In this document: positions 25,497 to 35,437 of the stretch, piece by piece | How the letters are laid out: every line of letters starts with the position of its first letter | How positions within the stretch are numbered: the first letter of the stretch is position 1 | Assembly: GCF_007997385.1 (NCBI RefSeq) | Contig: NZ_VOSC01000025.1 | Coordinates: 697,565-761,564 of the forward strand | Reading direction: 5' to 3' | From: Seonamhaeicola algicola | Lineage (GTDB): Bacteria > Bacteroidota > Bacteroidia > Flavobacteriales > Flavobacteriaceae | Length of the DNA: 64,000 nucleotides | Notes under the pieces: generated by a model | Databases searched by the model: none | What the model was told of the DNA's origin: nothing | The model's input: only the letters and a program-made list of their open reading frames with translations | Position numbers and translations under genes: made by a program

Positions 25497-27194
25497 ATGA
25501 AAAATATAAAGCTAATTATAGTTTGTATTATTACTGCTTGTGTAACATTTACAAGTTGTGATGATGTTTTAGATACAACAGCACTAGATGCCTTTGGTGA
25601 AGATTTAGTGTATAATGACCCAGATCAGGTTGAAAGACTTGTATATTCTGCATACAATAGCACAGAAAGTTGGGGCTTAAACAAAACCATTTGGTGGTCT
25701 AGAAGATATAATTTAGAAGCAGGTTCATTTGAAGCTAAATTTAATTTTAGAGATTTAGATAGGTTACGTTTAAGAGGTAACGGTTGGAACTCTTTAAACA
25801 TGGGTGATTTTGGAAATAAATGGAGAGACTATTACCAATTTATTAGAGAAATTAATGAGTTTCTAGATAGAATAGATAATAGCGGCGCTATGCAAGAAAA
25901 CCCAGATAAAGTAAACAGTTTAAAAGCAGAAATGAAGTTTCTTCGTGCTAATATCTATTCAAAATTAATTGCATTACATGGTGGGGTACCATTGCTAGAT
26001 AAAGCTCTTGGTTTAAATGATGAATTTAACATACCAAGAAATACCTATGAAGAGTGTGTAGATTTTATTGTTGCAGAGTTAAATGAAGTAGCAACAGTTT
26101 TACCAGCAACTAGAGATGCTGCAGAATTTGGTAGAGCAACAGCATTAGCAGCATTAGCAGTAAAATCTCGTACGCTACTGTATGCGGCTAGTAAATTACA
26201 TGACCCAAGTACAGAACCAAGTGGTCCAATGTATGATTATACTAAGGCAACAAAATGGCAAGATGCAGCTAATGCTGCTAAAGAAGTCATTGATATGGTA
26301 GGTGATAGAGATTTAATTGCCGTAAATAGTGCAGAAGATTACAGAAAACTATTTTTAGAAGCTAATCAAGATATTCTTTTTGCAAGGCCATTTGGTGAGT
26401 TTTATGATTTTGGTTTAGATGTAAATTCTTTACCAAACCAAACACAAGCTCCTAGTGGTTATGGTGGTTGGGCATTATCATCGCCAACACATAACTTTGC
26501 TTTAGAGTTTAATATGGCCGATGGAACTACCACAAACGATGCTACTTATGATCCTGCAAACCCAAATGATAACAGAGAAATGCGTTATTATGCAAACTTA
26601 AATTACCAAGGAGCAATATTTAGGGGTAGAGCTGTTGATTATGCTTTAGATGTGAATGAAGTTAATGATGGTTTAGACTCTCCTAGAGGTTTAGGTAACG
26701 TGTTACATTCATCAAAAACAGGATATAATATTCGTAAATTTCAAGATGAAAGCGTAGGATTAACAGATTTGTCACCGTCGCGCCCATACATACTGTACAG
26801 GTTGGCAGAAATATACTTAAACTATGCTGAAGCAAATGCAGAACTAGGTAATGATGCTATTGCTAGAACATATTTAAACAGAGTATCAACCAGAGCGCTT
26901 CAGCCAGAAATAACATCTAGTGGCGATGCTTTAAAAGAAGCTATAAAAAGAGAAAGACGTATAGAGTTATGTTTTGAAAGACACAACTTTTTTGATGAAA
27001 GACGCTGGATGAACCCTGGTAACTTAGGTTTTGATATTAAAGGTTTAAAATGGACTAAAGATGCTGGTGGTAACTTGGTGCATGAAGAGTATACGGTAAT
27101 AAACAGGCCTTGGTTTAACAAGCACTACTATTTACCAATACCACAATTAGAAATAGATAAAGCACCTGCCCTTATTCAAAATGATGGGTATTAA
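25497..27194 (+). CDS. SusD/RagB-family outer-membrane lipoprotein
   Basis: I place the start at the ATG 25497 (565 residues) rather than the in-frame ATG at 25464 inside the SusC gene, because translation from 25497 gives a clean lipoprotein signal ending FTSC (Cys about 21). SusD features: the N-terminal helical pair with WRDYYQFIREINEFLDRID, FLRANIYSKLIALHGGVPLLDK, and the C-terminal RPYILYRLAEIYLNYAEANAELG and ERRIELCFERHNFFDERRW segments. It acts as the glycan-binding lid of the SusC at 22295. A textbook terminator follows at 27260. Confidence 0.96.
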   Translation: MKNIKLIIVCIITACVTFTSCDDVLDTTALDAFGEDLVYNDPDQVERLVYSAYNSTESWGLNKTIWWSRRYNLEAGSFEAKFNFRDLDRLRLRGNGWNSLNMGDFGNKWRDYYQFIREINEFLDRIDNSGAMQENPDKVNSLKAEMKFLRANIYSKLIALHGGVPLLDKALGLNDEFNIPRNTYEECVDFIVAELNEVATVLPATRDAAEFGRATALAALAVKSRTLLYAASKLHDPSTEPSGPMYDYTKATKWQDAANAAKEVIDMVGDRDLIAVNSAEDYRKLFLEANQDILFARPFGEFYDFGLDVNSLPNQTQAPSGYGGWALSSPTHNFALEFNMADGTTTNDATYDPANPNDNREMRYYANLNYQGAIFRGRAVDYALDVNEVNDGLDSPRGLGNVLHSSKTGYNIRKFQDESVGLTDLSPSRPYILYRLAEIYLNYAEANAELGNDAIARTYLNRVSTRALQPEITSSGDALKEAIKRERRIELCFERHNFFDERRWMNPGNLGFDIKGLKWTKDAGGNLVHEEYTVINRPWFNKHYYLPIPQLEIDKAPALIQNDGY

Positions 27195-27259
27195 AATATA
27201 AACTGTGGTTCATGTAATTAATTCATAAATCATATTGTTTAGTTTAGTTTAGATAGGAA

Positions 27260-27287
27260 ACTGAGAACGAAAGTTCTCAGTTTTTTT
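27260..27287 (+). terminator. Intrinsic terminator of the second SusCD operon
   Basis: ACTGAGAAC (27260-27268), GAAA tetraloop, GTTCTCAGT (27273-27281), then a T-run to 27287. A perfect 9-bp stem with a stable GNRA-type loop. Confidence 0.95.
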
Positions 27288-27416
27288 ATTTAAACAACAT
27301 ATTAAGTTGGTAAAATAGCGCAAGCATAAGGTAATTTTTAAAACAAGATGTTATTTAAAAAAGAGTTATTTTGAAATTCGCATTATTTGTAAAATTTCAG
27401 AAATCAAAAACAAACC

Positions 27417-29312
27417 ATGAAACAAAGTAAAAATACAGTGTGTCATTTACTATTAGTTGCATTACTTTTAATCATTATTACTACTAAAATAACAGCTCAA
27501 AATAATTCAAATAACAATAATTTAATAGTTTTTTCAGAAGATGTAAACTTTCCGCGTCAAGAAAAAAACTTACGTAAATGGGATGCGCCGGTAGTTGCAG
27601 ATTTAGATCAAGATGGCTATCAAGATTTATTAATAAATGACCATGGTTTTGGTATTCAAGTACAATGGAATAATAACGGAAAATTTGCTAAACCTTATGA
27701 TATTATTATGGGCGATTTACACGGTGTTTCTATTGCCGATTTTGATAAAGATGGGCACATAGAGGTTATCATGTCTCGCGGAGGTGGTTCGGGTAGCAAT
27801 GCCAGAAACTCAAAAATGTACCGCGTAGTTGGGCGTGAGTTTGTTCCTCTACCAGATTTTAAAGAACCCTTAGCCTTAATGCGTGGGCGTACCGTAAAAT
27901 TTATTGATGGTAATAATGATGGATATTTAGATTTGTTAAACTTTGCGTTTCCCGATGCCTCAAAAAAAGGCGCTTCAGAAAATTATATCTATAAAAATAA
28001 TACTAATGGGGAGCTTATATTACATGATACTCTTCCAGCAATAAAAGGTAACGGACAAAAAACTCTAGTAACAGATTTTAATAATGATAATGTTTTAGAT
28101 ATTATTTTATACGGAAGTGGTAAAACCACCGCTTTTAAAGGTAATGGCAATTTAACGTATACCGAAGTTACTAAAAATATTTTTCCTTTTGATATTGAGG
28201 AAACTACAAGTATAAGCGAAATAGATTTTGATAATGATGGAGATTTTGATTTGTTTATAACCAGAGGCAAAAATGAATTTGAAAAAGGGGAAACCTTTTA
28301 TAATGAAGCAGAAAAAACAGTAGGCTTTTTTACAACCAGAGGGCAATTTGAGTTTGATGATTTTGAAACGGGTGATGTTTTAAAGCTAGAAAATATGCAG
28401 TCTCAATGGCCAAATAATGATACTTATTTTTTAGGTGAAACTGGTTATAGTTATGATTTTGAAGGCGAAACACATTCTGGTAAAAACATAAAATTAGTAA
28501 ATAGTAACGCTTTAGGTTTTCCAGATAATACAAATTACAAAGAAAAAAAGGGCTGGTATATTGGTTACGTTGGCAATAAAAAATGGCGTATTGCTGGTTA
28601 TTTGTGGGCCCCTTCAACAGGCGTTGTTCACAATGTATCTAATTATAAAAAGCACAAGCATAATGAAGGGTTTAAAAACATTCTATTAGAAAATAAAAAA
28701 GGTGCATTTAAAGATGCATCACATAAATTGAATACCATAAAAAAAGAACACGCTGTGGCTAGTGCTGTGGCAGATTTTAATAATGATGGCTTAAAAGATA
28801 TTTTAGTAATAAAAAGAGGCGAGTTAGTTTATAAAAACGAAGCCTTGTTATACGTAAATACAAATAATAAAGGGTTTTATTTACAACAAAAGCATGGTGT
28901 AATTACAAATGATTTAGGTGCTTTAGGTATGGCTGTTGAGGTTGTAGATTTTGATGAAGATGGTAGTGTAGATGTGGTAATGGGTAATGAACGTGGTAAA
29001 TGGCACTTGTTTAAAAATCTATCATCAAAAACATCAAATAATAAATTTATTAATATTAAAGTTGGTAAATCTCCTAAAAACAATGTGTCTCCGTTAGGCG
29101 CTAAAGTAACTATGTCTTCTTGTGGAGTAAATCAAACATACAGAATAGGCACTACAAATGCCCAATACTCACAAGGGCACAATAATTTAGTGCATTTTGG
29201 CCTTTCATCATGCAATAAATTAATACACGTTAAAGTTACCTGGATAAACGGTGAAGTAATAAACAAAACATTTAATTTGGCTAACAAAACGTTTTTTTTA
29301 GGAAACAAATGA
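27417..29312 (+). CDS. Secreted FG-GAP/VCBS-repeat protein with ASPIC/UnbV-like C-terminus
   Basis: A 631-residue exported protein (signal peptide cleaved near ITAQ). It holds several FG-GAP/VCBS calcium-loop repeats: VVADLDQDGYQDLLIND, SIADFDKDGHIEVIMSRGG, SEIDFDNDGDFDLFITRG, AVADFNNDGLKDILVIKRG, VVDFDEDGSVDVVMGN, as in integrin-like seven-blade propellers. The C-terminus (NAQYSQGHNNLVHFGLS then VKVTWINGE) resembles ASPIC/UnbV domains. It is a paralogue of the protein at 35438. A middle segment (GWYIGYVGNKKWRIAGY) is conserved in both and is not part of a simple repeat. Function unknown; possibly a glycan-binding propeller or an undescribed enzyme. Confidence 0.85.
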   Translation: MKQSKNTVCHLLLVALLLIIITTKITAQNNSNNNNLIVFSEDVNFPRQEKNLRKWDAPVVADLDQDGYQDLLINDHGFGIQVQWNNNGKFAKPYDIIMGDLHGVSIADFDKDGHIEVIMSRGGGSGSNARNSKMYRVVGREFVPLPDFKEPLALMRGRTVKFIDGNNDGYLDLLNFAFPDASKKGASENYIYKNNTNGELILHDTLPAIKGNGQKTLVTDFNNDNVLDIILYGSGKTTAFKGNGNLTYTEVTKNIFPFDIEETTSISEIDFDNDGDFDLFITRGKNEFEKGETFYNEAEKTVGFFTTRGQFEFDDFETGDVLKLENMQSQWPNNDTYFLGETGYSYDFEGETHSGKNIKLVNSNALGFPDNTNYKEKKGWYIGYVGNKKWRIAGYLWAPSTGVVHNVSNYKKHKHNEGFKNILLENKKGAFKDASHKLNTIKKEHAVASAVADFNNDGLKDILVIKRGELVYKNEALLYVNTNNKGFYLQQKHGVITNDLGALGMAVEVVDFDEDGSVDVVMGNERGKWHLFKNLSSKTSNNKFINIKVGKSPKNNVSPLGAKVTMSSCGVNQTYRIGTTNAQYSQGHNNLVHFGLSSCNKLIHVKVTWINGEVINKTFNLANKTFFLGNK

Positions 29313-29449
29313 TAAATTAACATAGCTTTTTCTAATAAAAACTATTTATAAAGACTATACATAAACTAGACAGCGCTTTTTTTAATATGAGTAAGAGTAA
29401 AAAATACTAAATCTTAATTAAATTGCATACTCTTAAACTAAACTTTAAA

Positions 29450-31984
29450 ATGAACAAGCGTAATTTAACCTCACTTTTATTACTTACTTTTTGTTTTTTT
29501 ACTTGGGCACAAGAAACAATAAACACTAGTAATAGAGAAACAGATTTTAATTTTAATTGGAAGTTTCATTTACAAGATGATACAACACTTCCTACAACAA
29601 TTCCAATAGCCGATACTAATTGGCGCGATATAAGATTACCGCATGATTTTGGTGTAGAGCAATCTTTTAGTAAAGAATTTGAAGGCTGTACAGGGTATTT
29701 ACCAGGTGGTGTTGGGTTATATCAAAAGCATTTTAAACTACAAGGAAATACTGATAATAAAAATGTTTATGTGTTGTTTGATGGTGTATATAACAATGCT
29801 ACTTTTTGGCTGAATGGAAAAAAATTAGGCGAAAACCCATACGGATACTCACCTGTTTATTTTGATTTAACACCGCATTTAAATAAAACATCAGAAAACA
29901 TTTTAACAGTTCATGTAGATCATTCAAGGTATGCAGACTCGCGTTGGTATACTGGCGGAGGTATTTACAGAAATGTAAAATTAATTACTGTAAATAAATT
30001 ACATATTCCTGTTTGGGGTACATTTATAAAAACACCCGTTGCTACTAAAGAAAAAGCAACCATTAATTTAGAAACAACTGTTAATAATCAGTGGTCTAAA
30101 AAAAGCAAATTCACTTTAGTTACTAAAATCATTGATAATACAGGAAACGAGGTTGCATTAAAAGAAGATAAGCTAACGTTAAAAGGCAACAATAAACAAG
30201 TGTTTACGCAAGATTTTTCGGTGTTAAACCCCAAATTATGGGATACTAAAAACCCCAACATGTACAAAGCAGTAACTAGCATTGTGCATAAAGGAGAAGT
30301 GTTAGATACTTACACAACGCCTTTTGGTATTAGAAGTTTACGTTTTGATGCTAAATCGGGCTTTTATTTAAATGAAGAACCAACATTAGTTAAAGGTGTT
30401 TGTTTGCACCATGCTGCTGGTTTGGTTGGGGCTGCTGTTCCTAAAGGTGTTTGGAAACGTCGTTTACAAGCATTACAAGCCTGTGGTGTAAACGCTATTA
30501 GAACAGCTCATAACCCATATTCAGAAGAATTTTTAGAGTTATGTGATGAAATGGGAATTCTAGTTCAAAATGAATTTTTTGATGAATGGGATTATGCCAA
30601 AGATAAACGTAAAAATTACCATGATAGAAATACAGATTATATTACCCGCGGTTATGTTGAACATTTTCAAAAATGGGCAAAAAGTGATTTAACACGTACT
30701 ATGTTGCGCGATAGAAATCACCCATCAGTATTTCAATGGAGTATTGGTAATGAAATTGAATGGACATATTTACATTACAGATATGATACTGGTTTCTGGA
30801 AAGATCCTAATAATCCACAAGCAGCTGGTGGTTATTGGGGTAGTGCGCCTATTTTATCACCTGAAGAAATTAAAGCTAATTATGATGCTGCTAAAAAAGG
30901 AGAACATATTTTAACTGAAACAGCACATAAATTAGCAAAATGGACAAGGGCTTTAGACCCTACCAGAGTATTAACAACCAATATGGTAGTGCCGCAAACA
31001 AGTATGGTTAGTGGGTATGCCAATGCTGTTGATATTTCAGGGTTTAGTTACCGAAATTTAGATATTGCTTGGGCTAATAAACATTGGCCAGATAGACATA
31101 TAACCATTAACGAAAACCCAGGAACTTGGGATGATTGGAAGCAAGTACTAGAAAACCCTGGCGTGTTCAGTATTTTTATGTGGACAGGTATTGATTATAT
31201 GGGTGAGCGTGATGGAGATTGGCCTGAAAAAAGTGGTTGGGGAGATTTATTAGACTTAGCTGGTTTTAAATATCAAGGTTGGAATTATTTTAAAAGCATT
31301 TGGGTAGATGAGCCTCATATTTCTATTGGTACTTTACCCGTTGCTAAATCTGGTTTCAAGCAAACCGGAATTTCTGGCCAGCAATTACCAGAAAATAGTA
31401 ACGCCTACAAATGGAGAGACTCTAACATGCATTGGAACTATGAAGAAGGTGAACAGGTAGTTGTAGAGGTGTGTTCAAACTACTCTATTGTAGAGCTGTT
31501 TTTAAATGGTCGTTCATTGGGTAGTAGAAGCATGTCTGAAAGTCCTGATAGGCTATTCCGTTGGACAATTCCATTTGAAGCAGGTACGCTTACAGCTAAA
31601 GCAGGTTTTGGTTCGCAAAAAGTTACAGCTCAAATACAAACAACATCAAAACCAGTTGGCTTTACGCTAACAGCCGATAAAACAATCTTAGAGGCAAATG
31701 GGTATGATGTATCTCATTTTGTGGTACAATTGGTTGATGCAAATGGTTTGCCAGTTAAAACTGAAAATGCAAAATTTGAGTTTGAAGTTGACGGTGATGC
31801 CAGAGTTTTAGGTGTAGATAATGGTGCAAGAAATAATATTCAAGATTTTAAATCTAATAGTTTAACAAGTGCAAAAGGTAGAGCTTTAATGATTTTACAA
31901 TCTAACCTAAATCCTGGCACAGTTAAAGTAAAAGCTAAGTCCGAAGGTTTTGAAACACAAGAAATAACACTGCAAATAAAGTAG
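29450..31984 (+). CDS. GH2-family glycoside hydrolase (beta-galactosidase-like)
   Basis: Start taken at ATG 29450 (844 residues) because it gives a signal peptide (MNKRNLTSLL..., cleavage near TWAQ); an in-frame ATG at 29423 only adds nine residues. Domains: sugar-binding jelly-roll (about 30-185, WRDIRLPHDFGVEQSF), Ig-like domain (about 190-300), TIM barrel with acid/base E435 in SIGNEIEW and probable nucleophile E555 in ITINENPG, and C-terminal DUF4982/Ig-like domains. Such exported GH2s are common in red-algal galactan PULs as exo-beta-galactosidases on desulfated oligosaccharides. Periplasmic action is inferred. No T9SS tail. Confidence 0.92.
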   Translation: MNKRNLTSLLLLTFCFFTWAQETINTSNRETDFNFNWKFHLQDDTTLPTTIPIADTNWRDIRLPHDFGVEQSFSKEFEGCTGYLPGGVGLYQKHFKLQGNTDNKNVYVLFDGVYNNATFWLNGKKLGENPYGYSPVYFDLTPHLNKTSENILTVHVDHSRYADSRWYTGGGIYRNVKLITVNKLHIPVWGTFIKTPVATKEKATINLETTVNNQWSKKSKFTLVTKIIDNTGNEVALKEDKLTLKGNNKQVFTQDFSVLNPKLWDTKNPNMYKAVTSIVHKGEVLDTYTTPFGIRSLRFDAKSGFYLNEEPTLVKGVCLHHAAGLVGAAVPKGVWKRRLQALQACGVNAIRTAHNPYSEEFLELCDEMGILVQNEFFDEWDYAKDKRKNYHDRNTDYITRGYVEHFQKWAKSDLTRTMLRDRNHPSVFQWSIGNEIEWTYLHYRYDTGFWKDPNNPQAAGGYWGSAPILSPEEIKANYDAAKKGEHILTETAHKLAKWTRALDPTRVLTTNMVVPQTSMVSGYANAVDISGFSYRNLDIAWANKHWPDRHITINENPGTWDDWKQVLENPGVFSIFMWTGIDYMGERDGDWPEKSGWGDLLDLAGFKYQGWNYFKSIWVDEPHISIGTLPVAKSGFKQTGISGQQLPENSNAYKWRDSNMHWNYEEGEQVVVEVCSNYSIVELFLNGRSLGSRSMSESPDRLFRWTIPFEAGTLTAKAGFGSQKVTAQIQTTSKPVGFTLTADKTILEANGYDVSHFVVQLVDANGLPVKTENAKFEFEVDGDARVLGVDNGARNNIQDFKSNSLTSAKGRALMILQSNLNPGTVKVKAKSEGFETQEITLQIK

Positions 31985-32130
31985 TAGTTTGTTAAGGTAT
32001 AACTTTTAATTGAAACCAAAATTGTAACAAAACAAGTTAAAATAATATAAGCTTAAGGTAACTAAAGCACTGTTTTAAGGGTTTATTTTTTCGTAATTTG
32101 AAGGATGTTATTTAATAAATTTCCTTGATT

Positions 32131-33780
32131 ATGAAATTCCTTAAAATAGTGCTTTTGTTTGCTATTATAGTTGCGTGTAAATCTAAAGAAGAGCCTAGAG
32201 AAACACCAGCTAAAAAACCAAATATTCTTTTTTTAGCTATTGATGATTTAAGGCCAGAAATTGGTGCTTACGGATCTGAAATAGCAATAACTCCAAATTT
32301 TGATAAGTTTGCATCTCAAGGGTTATTATTTAATAATGCCTACTGCCAAGAACCTATTTGTAGTCCTTCACGCGCTAGTTTAATGACGGGGGCAAGACCC
32401 GAAACTATCAATGTTATTGAAAACTTCACATATTTTAGAGAAGCTAATCCAGATATTGTAACCTTGTCTCAGCACTTCAAAAATAATGGTTATGAAACTG
32501 TTCATACAGGAAAAATATATCATAAACCAGCTTGGGCAGACCAAGAAAAATCATGGAGTAGAGAACCGGCTTATGATAAAATGACAATAAAACCAAGTAA
32601 TACACCAGGCGGTTACGCATTGCCAGAAAACCAAGAATTTTCAAAAAAAGCAACGGCAGAAGTTATTGCTAAGTATGGGCCAAATGCACCAAGAAATGGC
32701 TTAGGTAAAGGGCCTGCTTATGAAAAAGCCGATGTGGAAGATACCTTTTATGAAGATGGTTATAATGCTGAATTAGCTATTGCTACAATGAAAGATATGC
32801 TTCAAAAAAATCCAAATAAACCGTTTTTTTTAGGCATGGGTATGAAAAAACCGCATTTAAACTGGTTAGCACCAAAAAAATATTGGGATTTATACAACCC
32901 AGAAGATATTGAGTTAGCCACATTAACAGAAGCTCCTGAAAACGGAGCAACCATGGGTTTACATCCGTCTTTTGAGCTTCGCGCTAGATACGGTATACCT
33001 AAAAAAGGGCCTATTAAAGATGATCAAGCTAGAATTTTAAAACATGCATACTTAGCTTGTGTAAGCTACATTGATGCCCAAATTGGTAAAATGATTGATG
33101 CACTTGATGAAGCAGGAGTTAGAGATAATACCATTATAATTATTTGGAGTGATCATGGTTTTCATTTAGGCGATATGGGTATTTGGTGTAAAGCTACCAA
33201 TTATGAAGTTGCTACACGTGTTCCATTAATGATCTGGACACCAAATATGCCAAAAGATACACGCGGGGTAAAATCTAACGCTTTGGTTGAGTTGGTTGAT
33301 ATGTATCCAACCTTATGTGAGTTAGCTGGTTTAGAAAAACCAGAACATTTAGAAGGTTATAGTTTTGCACCACTTTTAAATAACCCTAAAAAAGCATGGA
33401 AACAAGCCGCGTTTAGTCAATTTCCAACGCCTGCATTACGTGAGTGGGCAGCAAACCCTCTATCACAAGGTATGCGAGAAACCTATTTTGGGCCATTAAT
33501 TGAAGAGGTAGAAGATAAAATTAAAGCACAAATGGGAGATAAATGGAATAGAGATTTATTTGAAAATAACTTAATGGGTTATGCTATGCGTACTGAAAAC
33601 TATAGGTTTATTGTATGGAAAGACTATATAAATAAAAATACTGAACCATTATTTTATGAGTTGTATGACCATAAAACAGACCCAGGTGAAACTAAAAATA
33701 TAGCCAATGAAAATCCAGAACTAGTAAAACAATTATTAGCACAATTTAATAAGGGTTGGAAAGGCAACCTTCCGAAGTAA
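32131..33780 (+). CDS. S1-family sulfatase, iduronate-2-sulfatase-like, lipoprotein
   Basis: Start at ATG 32131 (549 residues); the TTG at 32125 is an alternative. Lipobox IVAC gives lipidation at Cys16. FGly motif C77-SPSR-ASLMTGARPETI and the ILFLAIDDLRPEIGAYG opening resemble iduronate-2-sulfatase-type S1 enzymes, some of which (subfamily S1_7) act on carrageenan oligosaccharides. Other marks: VHTGKIYH, GMGMKKPHLNW, WSDHGFHLGDMGIWCKATNYE with the catalytic Lys. It is a different subgroup from the three other sulfatases in the locus, so it probably removes a sulfate at a different position. Confidence 0.94.
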   Translation: MKFLKIVLLFAIIVACKSKEEPRETPAKKPNILFLAIDDLRPEIGAYGSEIAITPNFDKFASQGLLFNNAYCQEPICSPSRASLMTGARPETINVIENFTYFREANPDIVTLSQHFKNNGYETVHTGKIYHKPAWADQEKSWSREPAYDKMTIKPSNTPGGYALPENQEFSKKATAEVIAKYGPNAPRNGLGKGPAYEKADVEDTFYEDGYNAELAIATMKDMLQKNPNKPFFLGMGMKKPHLNWLAPKKYWDLYNPEDIELATLTEAPENGATMGLHPSFELRARYGIPKKGPIKDDQARILKHAYLACVSYIDAQIGKMIDALDEAGVRDNTIIIIWSDHGFHLGDMGIWCKATNYEVATRVPLMIWTPNMPKDTRGVKSNALVELVDMYPTLCELAGLEKPEHLEGYSFAPLLNNPKKAWKQAAFSQFPTPALREWAANPLSQGMRETYFGPLIEEVEDKIKAQMGDKWNRDLFENNLMGYAMRTENYRFIVWKDYINKNTEPLFYELYDHKTDPGETKNIANENPELVKQLLAQFNKGWKGNLPK

Positions 33781-33797
33781 AAAAAAGAAAAGAAAAA

Positions 33798-35435
33798 ATG
33801 AAAACCAACAAACTAAAACACCACTTATACTTTGTATTAGCAGTATGCTTTACACATGCTTTATTAGCTCAAAACCCGTTTACCGACCCTTCAAACAGTC
33901 AAGGTTGGATTTTAAATACAACTATTAGTGACGAATTTAATACTCCAGAATTAGATAAATCTAAATGGTGGATACTAGGTGAAAATGGAGATTACAGGAA
34001 TAAATGGAAAGGTAGGGCTCCAGGGCAGTTTGCACCTCATAACGTTAAAGTTGAAGGGGGAGAATTGGTTTTAACCAGCCAATGGGAGCCAACATTTACA
34101 TTTGCTAATGAAAAACAAGATGGTACTTACTACGGAGGTACAGCAACTAGCGCAGATAATAGTAAACCAATTACTCAGGCTTGTGTTATGAGTGAAACCT
34201 ATTTTAGGTATGGCTATATGGAAATTAGAGCTAAAATAGCCGATGCTCCTGTTACTTCTGCTTTTTGGACAACAGGATACCATTCTGAAATTGATATGGT
34301 TGAAAATTACGGTAAAAGACCTATTGGGAACCCAGAAGGTACCAACGCAGTTATAGAAAGAAAGCAAAGAACCAATATGATTAATTGGGATCCAGATATT
34401 CCTTCAAATCATCAAAATTGGAAAGTTGAAAATGATATGGGCGTTAGGTTAGCTGAAGATTATCATATTTACGGTTTTGAATGGGATAAAGATTATATAA
34501 GAACCTATTTTGATGGTAATTTATTAAGGGAAGTAACACGTCAATCTTTAGAGGCTAATAATCAATGGAGGCACGATTACCCACAAGAGCTTTGGTTAGA
34601 TTCTGAGGTTTTCTATTGGTACGGTTTACCGGCTCAGGCAGACTTAACTTCACCAACAGCGTTTAAAATAGATTATGTGAGAATATGGCAAAAAAACATA
34701 ACCACACCAAATTTTAATGCACTAGGTTTTGAAGGCCCTTTTTACTTTCAAGGGCGAAGTCAAAATTGGTGGAATGGGCCAGCAGCTAAATGGCGTATAA
34801 AAAATGAAAAATCAGCATCTGGTGATTTTAGTTTACGTTTTCAACATTCAGGAACATTTTCAGGTAATTACACAACATTTACACCTTACGGGTCATTAAA
34901 TTTACCTGCAGGCAGTAATCAAGTTAACTTTAAGGTTTGGATAGACCCAAGTACATCAATAAGTTCATTAAGAATGATTTTAGAAAACCCATGGACGGTA
35001 ATTGATATTGATGTTTCTGGCGTACAAAAAGGGCAATGGGTAGAAGTATCAAAAATATTTAGCCGTAGTGCCGCTTCAAACCAAAGTATAACAAACGGAG
35101 ATAGAATTAGATTTATGCTACAATCGGCCAATGTTTCGGGGTCTCAAGCTTTGTTTTATGTAGATGATATAACATTTGCCAATACACTTAGTACAGCAAA
35201 AAATAATACTGTAAATTTCTCAATTTACCCAAACCCAACCCAAAATAGCTTGCATATTAATTCGCCATTAAATGGTACCATTACTGTTTTCAATATGGCA
35301 GGTAATTTGGTTAAAAGTTTTCAAAAAGAAACAAGGGTAAAAAAAGTTGATGGTTTAAATTTACCATCAGGGGTGTATTTGTTTAAAATTCAGTCGGGTA
35401 ACACATTTGCTACATCAAAAGTTGTAATTAATTAA
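33798..35435 (+). CDS. GH16 galactanase with CBM-like domain and T9SS sorting tail
   Basis: Start at ATG 33798 (545 residues); the in-frame ATG at 33756 overlaps the sulfatase gene and would spoil the signal peptide (cleavage near LLAQ). GH16 catalytic domain about 27-300 with the beta-bulge site E164-I-D166-MV-E169 in HSEIDMVENYG and a late LWLDSEVFYWYGLP strand. A jelly-roll CBM-like domain (about 305-455, ending FYVDDITFA) follows, and then a type A sorting domain (FSIYPNPTQNSLHI). It is secreted through T9SS and probably surface-anchored. The catalytic part is paralogous to the enzyme at 7174 but not to the kappa-carrageenase-like one. Confidence 0.92.
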   Translation: MKTNKLKHHLYFVLAVCFTHALLAQNPFTDPSNSQGWILNTTISDEFNTPELDKSKWWILGENGDYRNKWKGRAPGQFAPHNVKVEGGELVLTSQWEPTFTFANEKQDGTYYGGTATSADNSKPITQACVMSETYFRYGYMEIRAKIADAPVTSAFWTTGYHSEIDMVENYGKRPIGNPEGTNAVIERKQRTNMINWDPDIPSNHQNWKVENDMGVRLAEDYHIYGFEWDKDYIRTYFDGNLLREVTRQSLEANNQWRHDYPQELWLDSEVFYWYGLPAQADLTSPTAFKIDYVRIWQKNITTPNFNALGFEGPFYFQGRSQNWWNGPAAKWRIKNEKSASGDFSLRFQHSGTFSGNYTTFTPYGSLNLPAGSNQVNFKVWIDPSTSISSLRMILENPWTVIDIDVSGVQKGQWVEVSKIFSRSAASNQSITNGDRIRFMLQSANVSGSQALFYVDDITFANTLSTAKNNTVNFSIYPNPTQNSLHINSPLNGTITVFNMAGNLVKSFQKETRVKKVDGLNLPSGVYLFKIQSGNTFATSKVVIN

Positions 35436-35437
35436 AT

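Noticed and set aside
27361..27416. A TTG plus TATTTG pair upstream of the first FG-GAP gene as a promoter.
   Set aside because: The spacing is only about 10 bases and the -7 box lacks one T, so it does not meet the consensus.
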